From: CAVZBW01 sp963778465
GTDB taxonomy: Bacteria; Actinomycetota; Acidimicrobiia; Acidimicrobiales; RAAP-2
Assembly (NCBI GenBank): GCA_963778465.1
Contig: CAVZUK010000003.1
Location: 2,294,001 to 2,358,000 of the forward strand
Length of the DNA stretch: 64,000 nt
Direction: 5' to 3'
The notes under the pieces were generated by a model. It worked only from the letters and a program-made list of their open reading frames with translations. It was not told the DNA's origin and made no database searches. This document shows positions 40,614 through 49,524 of the stretch, in pieces. Each line of letters opens with the position of its first letter. Position 1 is the first letter of the stretch. A program made the translations under genes and the position numbers.

Positions 40614-41128
40614 CATGCCTCCCTCTGCGCTACCACCCGCACGCGGACCCGGACCTCCGGGTACACCTTGAGCATCATGATCTTGGGGGGCTCCATCCCG
40701 AAGTCCCGGACGTCAAACACGTGCTCCCCCTCGAGGCAAATGACGCCTTCTTCTCGTCCGCTCAAGGTCATCTCGTCCTCGTAGTGCCGCGTCGTCCCGC
40801 GGAGGGTCACCTCGCCCTGGACCAGGTACCGATCCTCACGACCCGTCTCCTTCATCCCGGTGAGCTCACCCGTGATCGTGGGGTACCTCCGGGCGTCGAC
40901 GCGGCGCCGCATCTCCCGGTCGTAGAGGGGGTTGCCCGAGCTGAGGCGCTCGAGCGGGAGCTCGACCCGGCCTCCGACGGGTGCGGCGAGGTCGACCCGG
41001 GGGCCGGCCAGGATCTCGAGCTCCACGGAGCCCTCCAGGCCCCGATTCTCCGAGTGGATGGGATGGAGGCTCGAGCGCGCCTCGATCCACGCCAGGGACT
41101 CGTCGGGGACGATGCGGTAGGAGCCCAC
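40613..41128 (-). CDS. YceI-family lipid-binding-like protein in hydrogenase operon
   Basis: A 171-aa YceI barrel: SSLHPIHSENRGLEGSVELE, LSSGNPLYDREMRRRVDARRYPTI, and LEGEHVFDVRDFGMEPPKI near the end. There is no signal peptide, so it is likely cytoplasmic. YceI proteins bind isoprenoid chains; a link to quinone for hydrogenase electron transfer is possible but unproven. It is paralogous to the YceI part at 17086. It lies 7 nt after the 34-aa peptide gene and overlaps the start of hypA. Confidence 0.82.
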   Translation of the reverse strand: MGSYRIVPDESLAWIEARSSLHPIHSENRGLEGSVELEILAGPRVDLAAPVGGRVELPLERLSSGNPLYDREMRRRVDARRYPTITGELTGMKETGREDRYLVQGEVTLRGTTRHYEDEMTLSGREEGVICLEGEHVFDVRDFGMEPPKIMMLKVYPEVRVRVRVVAQREA

Positions 41129-41135
41129 GGGGCCG

Positions 41136-41240
41136 CTACATCTCCCGCATGCGCAGGTATCGGGCGATGTCCGGCAGCGACCGGATCACGACGCCCGCGA
41201 GGGCGACCAACGCCAGAGAGAGCACCAATCGACGCATCAT
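41136..41240 (-). CDS. 34-aa membrane peptide in hydrogenase operon
   Basis: A 34-codon frame starting with two ATGs at 41240 and preceded by GGAGGGATCGGC. The peptide starts MMRRLVLSLALVALAG, a single hydrophobic helix, and ends SLPDIARYLRMREM. It overlaps the stop of the endopeptidase gene by 4 nt and lies 7 nt before YceI, so it is embedded in the operon. The helix-LPD-RYLR layout resembles the small actinobacterial family I know as DUF6893. The function is unknown, perhaps a membrane tether. Confidence 0.72.
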   Translation of the reverse strand: MMRRLVLSLALVALAGVVIRSLPDIARYLRMREM

Positions 41241-41779
41241 GCCGATCCCTCCTTGCTCGTGGACCCGTGACCCGTGGTCGGCTCGGGTCCCACCGACATC
41301 TTGGCGCCGTGGAGGTGGGCCTCGGTCACGACGTCTCGGACCAGGCGCACGGCGCGCTCCACCGACGCCGACACCGTCTCCGACAGCTCCATCCTCTCGT
41401 CCACGACCTCCGGCTCGCAGCCGACGACGATGACCCGGCCGAAGTGCCCACCCATACCGGCGACCATCGCGAGGACGGTCGCGGGATCCATCCGGTGGGC
41501 GTCCATGGCCGGCCCCGATCCATCGGCCGGCCCCGGCCCCGTCTCGAGCACCGTCAAGGTCCCCGGCGCATCACCCCTCGACATGGCGTCCACCACCACG
41601 AGATTGTCCCAGCCCTCGAGCGCCTCGTACGCGAGGTGGACCCCCTTGATGCCGAAGTCGCCGACCTCGACGCCCTCGGGGAGCGGCTCGGTCGCGAGCC
41701 GCCGGGCCACCTCCACGCCGAAGCCGTCGTCGCCGAGGAAGACGTTGCCGATGCCGGCCACGAGCGTCCTCGCCGTCAT
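41237..41779 (-). CDS. Hydrogenase maturation endopeptidase (HybD/HyaD family)
   Basis: A 180-aa nickel-dependent protease that removes the C-terminal peptide of the large subunit after metal insertion. It has the N-terminal LVAGIGNVFLGDDGFGVEVAR with Glu and Asp for nickel recognition, VVVDAMSRGDAPGTL, and the His-containing MGGHFGRVIVVGCEP. The substrate should be HhyL, which carries a 24-residue tail after its last ligand motif. The ATG at 41779 overlaps the TGA of the upstream accessory gene. Confidence 0.92.
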   Translation of the reverse strand: MTARTLVAGIGNVFLGDDGFGVEVARRLATEPLPEGVEVGDFGIKGVHLAYEALEGWDNLVVVDAMSRGDAPGTLTVLETGPGPADGSGPAMDAHRMDPATVLAMVAGMGGHFGRVIVVGCEPEVVDERMELSETVSASVERAVRLVRDVVTEAHLHGAKMSVGPEPTTGHGSTSKEGSA

Positions 41780-43199
41780 TCGTCCGGCCTCAGCGGCTCG
41801 AGCTCGACCGGCCGGAAGTAGCGGTAGCGCCCGTAGGAGCCGTGCAGGTCGGACGCGGGGTCGTCCTCCAGCACGACGGCGACGTGCACCCCCCCGTCGA
41901 CGTCCCGAAAGACCGCGGCCACCCGAGCGGGCCTGCCGGCCAGGAAGAGGTCCTGGGCGTCGGCGCCGTCCCGAGGGACCAAACGGACCCTCGTGCCCTT
42001 GCCGACCCTCGTCTCGCCCACCATCACGGTGTCGGTCTCCGGGTCGACACCCGCCTCGCTCTCCGGGTCCCACCACGGGACCGTCTGCGGCCAGCCGGCC
42101 GGCCGGAGCGTCCGTACGGCGCCGTGCAACCGGCCCAGTGCCTCGGGAGTCAGCTCCTCGCAGCGGTCGAGGATCTCCGCCGCACGGGGGTCCGTGGCGC
42201 GGGCCTCGCGCTTTTCTTCGGGGGTGAGGGTGAGGACGCGCAGGGCGAGCAGCTCGTCGATCTCCGTGGAGTCGAAGAGATCGCCGGGGCTCTCCGGGGC
42301 GACCTCGGGGTGGTCGGGCAGGATGATCGGCGAGGACAGCACGACACGGTCGTCTTCGTCGGCCAGCACCGGGTACCAGCGCGCCCCCCGGGCGCGACGG
42401 TGCCGGGGGCAGTCCGGTCGCCCGGCCGGCAGGAGTCCGCCGCACGGCGCGCCCTGTCGGGGGGATCGACGAGCGACAGGAAGCGCGCCGTGTCGGTCGC
42501 GGCCAGCACGTGGAGACCGAGGAAGGAGCCGCCGAGCGGTCCCGCTTCGTCTGCCAGGGAGTCGTTGTCGACGCGGATCCGGACCCGGAGCAGCGGGGCG
42601 GCCTCGCCCTTGCCGGGTGGCGCCGGAGGGTCGGGCCGGCAGGGCTCGGCGGTGACGCGGACCGTGCCCCGGATGCCCCGCAGCTCTCGCGCGACGTGCG
42701 ATCCGCGTGGAGCGTCGCGCCCCTCTTCTCGAGAGCGCTCCGGGGCCGCGTGGAAGCGCTCGATCGCCGGGACGCCGGTGAGCAGGTCGCCGAGATCCAA
42801 GGGCCCGAGGTCGACGGTGTGCTCCACCCCCTCCTCCCACTCCGTCTCCCACGCGCCGCGAGGATCGTGGCTCGTACGACCGCCGTCCGAGGGTGGCACG
42901 ACGGTGCGGCGGGAGCACAGGCGGAGGAAGCGGACCTGGACCCACAGCCGGGCGTGGGGGACGTCCCCGGGGACGTGACCCTCCTCGAGGAGCAGCGTCG
43001 TCGACATGCTCGAGGGCTCGCTCGCCGTCGTGTCGCCGTGCGCGGGCCCGACGACCCCGAACTGCCACCGGATGCGGTTCTTGATGGCGGAGGCACGATA
43101 GGGGTAGAGGAGGTATCCCTCGTAGAGCACGGCGTCGGCCACGAGGCGGGCGGGACCGAAGCGGTCCGGACTCAGGGTCGCCCGTCCCGGGAGCGTCAC
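41776..43199 (-). pseudogene. Hydrogenase-cluster accessory protein gene, frameshifted
   Basis: The 5' part reads from GTG 43199 (ATLSPDRFGPARLVADAVLYEGYLLYPYRASAIKNRIRWQFGVV) to about FLSLVDPPDRARRAADSCR near 42425. The 3' part continues only in another frame (WYPVLADEDDRVVLSSPIIL...GDLFDSTEIDELLALRVLTLT) to the TGA at 41776. Together they span 1424 nt, not a multiple of three. The switch lies between about 42385 and 42450 in a GC-rich stretch. I recognise it as the large conserved unknown of actinobacterial group 1h hydrogenase operons; its function is unknown. Both ends overlap neighbours by 4 nt, so the operon frame is otherwise intact. Sequencing error is a real alternative. Confidence 0.7.
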
Positions 43200-43837
43200 G
43201 AAGGTTCGCTCCCCGCGAGCTTCAGAAGGTGCTCGATGGCGTGGTCCCAGGTGGGAAGCGCCTGGCGCGCCCGGAAGGCCTGCAGCGCGTCCATGTTGGC
43301 CTGCGACAGCCGGAGCCACGCACTGTTCGGGAAGTGGGACTCGATCGCCCGTCGCCAATGCGCCACGGGGAGGCGGTACCGGGCCTCGAGATGCCACGGG
43401 ACGGGCTCGACGACGAGGCCGTCGGGACCGGACGACAGGGCCGTGCCGCTGAAGAGGAGCACGATCGGGATCTCCCCTGACCGGACGTTGTAGAGGTACT
43501 TGGTTCCCGCCACCTCGAGGTCGTAGGTGCAGGTGAGGGGCAGTTGGACCTCGGTGAGCGAGCGGAAGCTCGGGACGGCCGCCGACAGTTGGGCCCACTG
43601 GAAGGGACGCAGCGACTCTCCCCACTGCGGCGCATCTCCGAACAGCTCGACCAGCCGGTCGCGCTCGTCGGCTCGGTATCGCCGTCGCTGGGGCTCGATC
43701 CGGACCTGCACCCGAAGGACCAGGGCGTGGACGGGCACGCCCGTCCCCTCGGCGATCCTCAGGCCGAGGGAGATCGTGGGCACCGCGGCGTAGGGCTCGA
43801 CTTCGGACCCGGTCACCTCGAAGGAGAGGTCGATCAC
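43196..43837 (-). CDS. DUF6084 family protein (hydrogenase cluster)
   Basis: A 213-aa protein from GTG 43837, overlapping the end of the DUF5947 gene. Conserved features are LSFEVTGSEVEPYAAVPTIS, VQVRIEPQRRRYRADERDRLVELFG, PLTCTYDLEVAGTKYLY, IPIVLLFSGTA and VPWHLEARYRLP. This matches the DUF6084 family that accompanies actinobacterial group 1h hydrogenases. No catalytic motif or membrane helix is visible. A longer upstream reading (to 43969) is low-complexity and rejected. Confidence 0.78.
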   Translation of the reverse strand: MIDLSFEVTGSEVEPYAAVPTISLGLRIAEGTGVPVHALVLRVQVRIEPQRRRYRADERDRLVELFGDAPQWGESLRPFQWAQLSAAVPSFRSLTEVQLPLTCTYDLEVAGTKYLYNVRSGEIPIVLLFSGTALSSGPDGLVVEPVPWHLEARYRLPVAHWRRAIESHFPNSAWLRLSQANMDALQAFRARQALPTWDHAIEHLLKLAGSEPS

Positions 43838-44481
43838 GGCGCGGCCCCCCCCACGCCGTTCGCACGCCGATGCAGCTGTGCGAGGAAGTCTCCGAGCTCC
43901 CGCCGTGCGTCCTGGCCGCCGTCGAAGCCCCGCCAGACGCGGCGGAGGCGGCCGACGAGCTCGTAGCACGCGTCGACGGGCACGACGAAGCAGCTCGGCC
44001 CTCCCTCACCGCTCGACGTCACGAGCGCCGCCTCGACCTCCGCATCGAGGTCGCCCAGGTCCGGGTTCGCCTCCACGACCCCGTCCCACGCGCCGAGCGG
44101 CAGGAGCGACTCGGTTGCCCCGGCGGGACCGGGGTAAAAGGCCGTCGCCCGTCCCTCGGGGTCACGGAGGAAGAAGGCCACGCCCACGGGGATCTCGAGG
44201 GCGTCCCAACCGCCGGGACCGAGGGAGAAGCCCTCTACCCTGCGGTAGGAGGAGGGCACCGCACGGCGACGACCGCCGCCCGCGCCAGGTGACGTGAAGA
44301 GGAGATAGCAGGGGCGGCACGTGCACAGGAGCCGGCGTTCGTCGGTGTCGACGGCGTGGCTGTGGTCCTCGCCGATCGCTTCGCCGCACAGGTCGCAGCG
44401 CAATCCGGATGACGTCGCGGGACCGCTCCGGCGGACACGCTCGAGCACCGAGAGCGGCGAAAGCGGCGAGGCGTCGGTCAA
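43834..44481 (-). CDS. DUF5947 family protein (hydrogenase cluster)
   Basis: A 215-aa protein, most likely from the TTG at 44481, which overlaps the TGA of the NifU-like gene. It has a cysteine cluster, LRCDLCGEAIGEDHSHAVD followed by LLCTCRPCYLLF, that looks like a metal or zinc site, then PVGVAFFLRDPEGRATAFYPGPAGATES. This is the DUF5947 pattern found in group 1h hydrogenase operons. Its position next to a NifU-like gene suggests a role in metal-centre assembly or electron transfer, not shown directly. Confidence 0.78.
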   Translation of the reverse strand: MTDASPLSPLSVLERVRRSGPATSSGLRCDLCGEAIGEDHSHAVDTDERRLLCTCRPCYLLFTSPGAGGGRRRAVPSSYRRVEGFSLGPGGWDALEIPVGVAFFLRDPEGRATAFYPGPAGATESLLPLGAWDGVVEANPDLGDLDAEVEAALVTSSGEGGPSCFVVPVDACYELVGRLRRVWRGFDGGQDARRELGDFLAQLHRRANGVGGAAP

Positions 44482-45014
44482 CTCGCGGCCACCTTGCGGC
44501 CGAGGGCCACCGGAGTGGAGGCGACGCTGCCGGGGCCGTCGACGTCGAGCGCCACGAGATCGGGCAGGGTCGTCTCGAGGGTGCGCCGCACCCGGCTCCG
44601 CATCGCTTCGACGGCGTCGGGGCGCCCGTCGACCAGAACCCTGATGCGGGCCGCCCCCGCCGCCTCGTCGCACGCGAGCAGGCTCACGTCCACCGACCCG
44701 AGCGAGGGTCGGAGCGTCTCGAGCGCCTCCTCGAGACGCTCCCTCAGGCCCCTCGGGTGGATCCCGTGCAGCACCAGCAGCGCGGACAGCAGCTCCTCTC
44801 GGCTCATCGCCTCGAACAGCGCGGCTCCGAGCGGAGCGCCCGGCTCACACGCCAGCTCGATGGCGCGCTCGAGGCCGGCGCCGTAGAGGTCCGTCACCTC
44901 GCGGACCAGCTCCTCGGCGAGCGGTCCGGCCCGTGGATCCGGCAGCCTCGACAGCTGGTCGAGCAGCCGCTCGATGCGGTCCCCGCAGCCCCTGAGCTCC
45001 TCGCCGGTCGACAC
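44478..45014 (-). CDS. NifU-like domain protein lacking the CxxC motif
   Basis: A 178-aa protein from GTG 45014. A helical N-terminal half (1-85) precedes a NifU C-terminal-like domain: LLVLHGIHPRGLRERLEEALETLRPSLGSVDVSLL, then a strand and a helix. Where NifU/Nfu proteins have a CxxC for scaffold iron-sulfur clusters, this one reads DGRPDAVEAMRSR, with no cysteines. NifU-like proteins are regular members of group 1h hydrogenase operons. Without the ligands it may deliver or bind a partner rather than build clusters. The gap to hhyL is 21 nt. Confidence 0.75.
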   Translation of the reverse strand: MSTGEELRGCGDRIERLLDQLSRLPDPRAGPLAEELVREVTDLYGAGLERAIELACEPGAPLGAALFEAMSREELLSALLVLHGIHPRGLRERLEEALETLRPSLGSVDVSLLACDEAAGAARIRVLVDGRPDAVEAMRSRVRRTLETTLPDLVALDVDGPGSVASTPVALGRKVAAS

Positions 45015-45035
45015 GTGGCTCGACAGTGGCCGGGC

Positions 45036-46835
45036 TCAGGCCGGGTCGAGGTTCGGGGCCACGGCGGGGGAGTGCACCTTCTCGAGCACGTGCCCTCCCC
45101 CCAGGTACATGTGGACGCCGCAGGGGAGGCACGGGTCAAAGCTGCGCACGGTGCGCATGATGTCGATCCCCTTGAAGTTTTCCCGGCTGTTCTCCTCGAA
45201 GATCGTGGTGCCCTGCACCGCGTCCTCGTAGGGGCCGGGCGTGCCGTACACGTCCCTCGGGTTCGCGTTCCAGGGGGTGGGAGGGTAGGGGTGGTAGTTG
45301 GCGATCTTGCCGTCCCGGATGACCATGTGATGAGAGAGCACCCCACGGACCGCCTCGGTAAAGCCGCACCCGATGCCCTCCTCCGGCACGTCGAATGCCT
45401 CCCACGTCTTGGTCCGCCCGGCGCGCACCTCTCCCAAGGCCTGCTCGACGAAGTGGAGGGCGCAGGCTGCGGCGTAGGCCTGGAAGTACGTGCGAGCCCG
45501 GTCCCGCTCGATGGTGTTGGACCACTGGGGGATCTTCCATTCGAGCGTGAGCTCGGGCTTGAGCGCCGTCTTGGGCAGGTGGATCTCGACGCTCGACCCG
45601 GTCGCCCGGACGTAGTCGTTCTGCACGAGCCCGGACAGCGCGGTGGACCAGAGGCGGGCGATGGGTCCCCCTCCGGTGTCGAGGGCGAGGTGGTCGGAGC
45701 CGTCGAACCACCTCGGCGACATCACCCACGAGTACTTCTCGTCGAAGTCGCGCTTCTGCGGCATGGGGATCGTGTGCTGGTTCCACGGATGGCGACGGTC
45801 GACCGGGTTCCCGAGCGGGTCCCGCGTGACGAAGATCTCCTGGTCGCCCCAATCCTCGTAGTACGAGTGGCCGAGCAGGATGCGGATGCCGAGGTTGATG
45901 TCGACGAGGTCATTGGTCACGAGCTTCCCGTCGACCACGATCCCGGGCGTGACGAACATGTTGCGGCCCCACTCGGTCATGTCTCGGTACGAGAAGTTGC
46001 AGGTCTCGGGATCCTGGAAGCTGCCCCAGCACCCGAGCAGGATGCGGCGCCTCCCGACCTCCTCGTAGCCGGGCAGGGCCTGGTAGAAGAAGTCGAAGAG
46101 GTCGTCGTGCATGGGCACGACCCGCTTCATGAACTCGACGTAGCGCATGAGGCGCGTCAGGTAGTCGGTGAAAAGCTGGATGGTCGCGGTCGTGCCGACG
46201 CCGCCGGGGTACAGCGTGGAGGGGTGGACGTGCCGGCCCTCCATGAGGCAGAACATCTCCCGTGTCCAGCGGCTGACCTGCAACGCCTCCCGGTAGAACT
46301 CGCCCTCAAAGGGGTTGAGCGAACGCATGATGTCGGCGATGGTCTTGTACCCGTGCAGGGCGGCCTGGGGCGCCTCGGTCCGCTCGGCCTGCTCCAACAC
46401 GCCGGGGTTGGTCTCGCGCACCATCTTCTCGCAGAAGTCCACCCCGACGAGATTCTCCTGGAAGATGTTGTGGTCGAACATGTACTCGGCCGCCTCGCCG
46501 AGGTTGACGATCCATTCGCCGAGGTGCGGTGGCTTCACCCCGTAAGCCATGTTCTGGCAGTAGCACGAGCAGGTGGCGTGGTTGTCGCCGCAGATGCCGC
46601 AGATGCGGCTCGTGATGAAGTGCGCGTCGCGCGGATCCTTGCCCTTCATGAAGATGCTGTAGCCGCGGAAGATCGACGAGGTGGAGTGGCACTCGACCAC
46701 CTTGTTCTGGCCAAAGTCGATCTTGGTGTAGATGCCCAGGCTGCCCACGATCCGCGTGATCGGGTCCCAGGCCATCTCGACGAGGTTCTCCTTGCCGGCG
46801 GGCGGACTGGAGGTCCGGGGTTCCGTCGTCGTCAT
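45036..46835 (-). CDS. hhyL: Group 1h [NiFe]-hydrogenase large subunit
   Basis: A 599-aa catalytic subunit. The L1 motif RICGICGDNHATCSCY holds Cys79 and Cys82, and the L2 motif DPCLPCGVH holds Cys569 and Cys572. Between them are NLGEAAEYMFDHNIFQEN, HGYKTIADIMRSLNPF and GRHVHPSTLYPGGVGT, typical of the actinobacterial high-affinity (Hhy, group 1h) enzymes that oxidise atmospheric H2. The 24 residues after His575 would be removed by the protease encoded at 41237. It lies 58 bp downstream of hhyS. It probably acts at the cytoplasmic side, feeding electrons to the respiratory chain. Confidence 0.96.
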   Translation of the reverse strand: MTTTEPRTSSPPAGKENLVEMAWDPITRIVGSLGIYTKIDFGQNKVVECHSTSSIFRGYSIFMKGKDPRDAHFITSRICGICGDNHATCSCYCQNMAYGVKPPHLGEWIVNLGEAAEYMFDHNIFQENLVGVDFCEKMVRETNPGVLEQAERTEAPQAALHGYKTIADIMRSLNPFEGEFYREALQVSRWTREMFCLMEGRHVHPSTLYPGGVGTTATIQLFTDYLTRLMRYVEFMKRVVPMHDDLFDFFYQALPGYEEVGRRRILLGCWGSFQDPETCNFSYRDMTEWGRNMFVTPGIVVDGKLVTNDLVDINLGIRILLGHSYYEDWGDQEIFVTRDPLGNPVDRRHPWNQHTIPMPQKRDFDEKYSWVMSPRWFDGSDHLALDTGGGPIARLWSTALSGLVQNDYVRATGSSVEIHLPKTALKPELTLEWKIPQWSNTIERDRARTYFQAYAAACALHFVEQALGEVRAGRTKTWEAFDVPEEGIGCGFTEAVRGVLSHHMVIRDGKIANYHPYPPTPWNANPRDVYGTPGPYEDAVQGTTIFEENSRENFKGIDIMRTVRSFDPCLPCGVHMYLGGGHVLEKVHSPAVAPNLDPA

Positions 46836-46893
46836 GTCGTCACCTTCCTGTCCGTGACCGTTCGTGGGCCGTTCCCCGGGCGCAGGTCCCGGC

Positions 46894-47973
<1,080 letters not shown>

Positions 47974-48056
47974 CCGCCGCGCCTGCTCGCGACCGGAACC
48001 TTGCAGTCCGGTGCAATGGCAGCGCTAGGTCTGGTGTACCCCCGGACGTGCCCCGA

Positions 48057-48118
48057 GAAAATGGGTGTCTTTGGCACCCACCCAGACCTCCCGCGTCGTC
48101 ACCGAAGCGGGAGGTCTG
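48057..48118 (-). terminator. Double hairpin with U-tract, terminator of the SGNH hydrolase gene
   Basis: On the minus strand a perfect 12-bp stem (arms 48107-48118 and 48083-48094, 12-nt loop) is followed by TGGGTG-ccaaaga-CACCCA and TTTT (ending 48057). The second hairpin with its T-run is a textbook intrinsic terminator. It insulates the hydrolase gene from the hydrogenase operon. Confidence 0.8.
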
Positions 48119-48127
48119 CCGTCGGCC

Positions 48128-49273
48128 CTAGAGCTGCCCTGCGAGTGCCGACTCGAGGGCGTCGGCGATCTGGGCCTGGCCGGCGGCGTTGGGGTGAGCG
48201 ACGCGCCACGTGTGCGTCTTGACGACGCTCTCCATCGCCGGGACATCCCCGCGCTCGATGCCCCGCCAGAGCTGCGTCCAAGCTGCCAGGTCGAGTGACT
48301 CCCCGCTGAAGACGTACGGGTCCTCGGTGCACATGCCGTGACCGTCGAAGAGCGATGCCTCGTCCACGAACGTCACGCCGGGGTGAGCGTCGGCCGCCGA
48401 CCTGATCGCGGCGTTGAGCGCTGTCTGCAACACGACCGCATCCGCATAGGCGCTGCTCTCGTGGATCGCCAGGAGCGCGCAGACCGGGTCCATGCCCCCG
48501 CCGGCGGTGATCCGGAGCGCGTCGAAGTCGGAGGGCGTCGGGACCGGTTGGTAGTAGTCGACGACCGCGACGTGCAGGACGCCGGCAGACCGCAGGGTCG
48601 CGAGGATCTTGCCGAGCCCCGCCGTGAGGTTCCGGAGCTCGGCCTGCACCGTCGGCGTCACCTGGCCGCCCGCGACGCAGCGCTGCGCGCCGCCCAGGTC
48701 CGCGTCGGGGAGGAGCTCGAGGGTCAGGCACCGCGCGAAGCCCACGTCGTCGGCGCCCGCTTGGATCGTGACCAGCTCGGGCCGGTTCGTCAGAGCTGCC
48801 TTGGGCAACTCCGAGGACTGCACGGAGGTGCCGGCGCCGATGGGTGTCGCTCCACACGCCGCGGTCGCTCCCGGCCCGGCGTTGAGGGCCGAGACGCTGG
48901 CACCGCTGATCGCCAGCTGGTCTCCGGACAGGGGGCACGCCGTCGGTCTCACCGACAGGGACAGGCCGAAGTGCTGGGCCACCAGGCCGGGGTAGGCCAA
49001 GGTGGAGGGGCCCTGATCCACGGCGTTGGGGGGTAGCCCGGCCTCGGGCGTCCCGTACGGGTTGGCGAGGCCGTGACCGTAGGGGACCGAGTCGCCGAGG
49101 GCGACGTAGCGAAGAGGCCCCGTCGGGCCCGGCGTGGAGCCCTGTGGCGGTCGGGGGACACTCGGCAAGGGAGTAGCTCCTGCCAGCAGAGGCGCACCCG
49201 CCAGCAGCAGACCTGCGATCGTCAGCGCGCAGAGCCACAGCCGAGACAGCCTCCTCCCGCGCTGGGTCAACAT
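48128..49273 (-). CDS. Secreted SGNH/GDSL-family hydrolase
   Basis: A 381-aa exported esterase-like protein from ATG 49273, with GGAAGGAAA upstream. Signal peptide: MLTQRGRRLSRLWL, hydrophobic core, Ala-rich end near residue 33. Block I YVALGDSVPYGHGL gives the nucleophile Ser; GAGADDVGF-like block III reads QAGADDVGFARC; and block V reads WRVAHPNAAGQ with the catalytic His. The Asp expected three residues before that His is Arg, so the triad may be a dyad. Several cysteine pairs suggest disulfides. The substrate is unknown. Confidence 0.82.
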   Translation of the reverse strand: MLTQRGRRLSRLWLCALTIAGLLLAGAPLLAGATPLPSVPRPPQGSTPGPTGPLRYVALGDSVPYGHGLANPYGTPEAGLPPNAVDQGPSTLAYPGLVAQHFGLSLSVRPTACPLSGDQLAISGASVSALNAGPGATAACGATPIGAGTSVQSSELPKAALTNRPELVTIQAGADDVGFARCLTLELLPDADLGGAQRCVAGGQVTPTVQAELRNLTAGLGKILATLRSAGVLHVAVVDYYQPVPTPSDFDALRITAGGGMDPVCALLAIHESSAYADAVVLQTALNAAIRSAADAHPGVTFVDEASLFDGHGMCTEDPYVFSGESLDLAAWTQLWRGIERGDVPAMESVVKTHTWRVAHPNAAGQAQIADALESALAGQL

Positions 49274-49524
49274 CAGATTTCCTTCCTGGGGGCCCGGGAT
49301 CACGGGCAGGTCTTCACGTCGCCAGGCCGCACGATCTCGTGGGCCGGCCGACCCTCGAGCGTAGGCGCTCCGGTCCGCCGATAGTCCGCGGCTCAGGTGC
49401 ACCCGACCTCCACGAGCCGCCGCTACCGCCACTTCCCCCGGCGACGTACTCCGGGTTGCCGCCGCCTACCGGTGCGTTGCCCCGCTCAGCATGCGCGGCC
49501 GCGCTGAGACGATCGAGCGCGTGA

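Noticed and set aside
43838..43969. Upstream extension of the DUF6084 gene
   Set aside because: The added residues are Arg/Pro-rich low complexity and overlap the 3' coding region of DUF5947; GTG 43837 with the 4-nt overlap is better.
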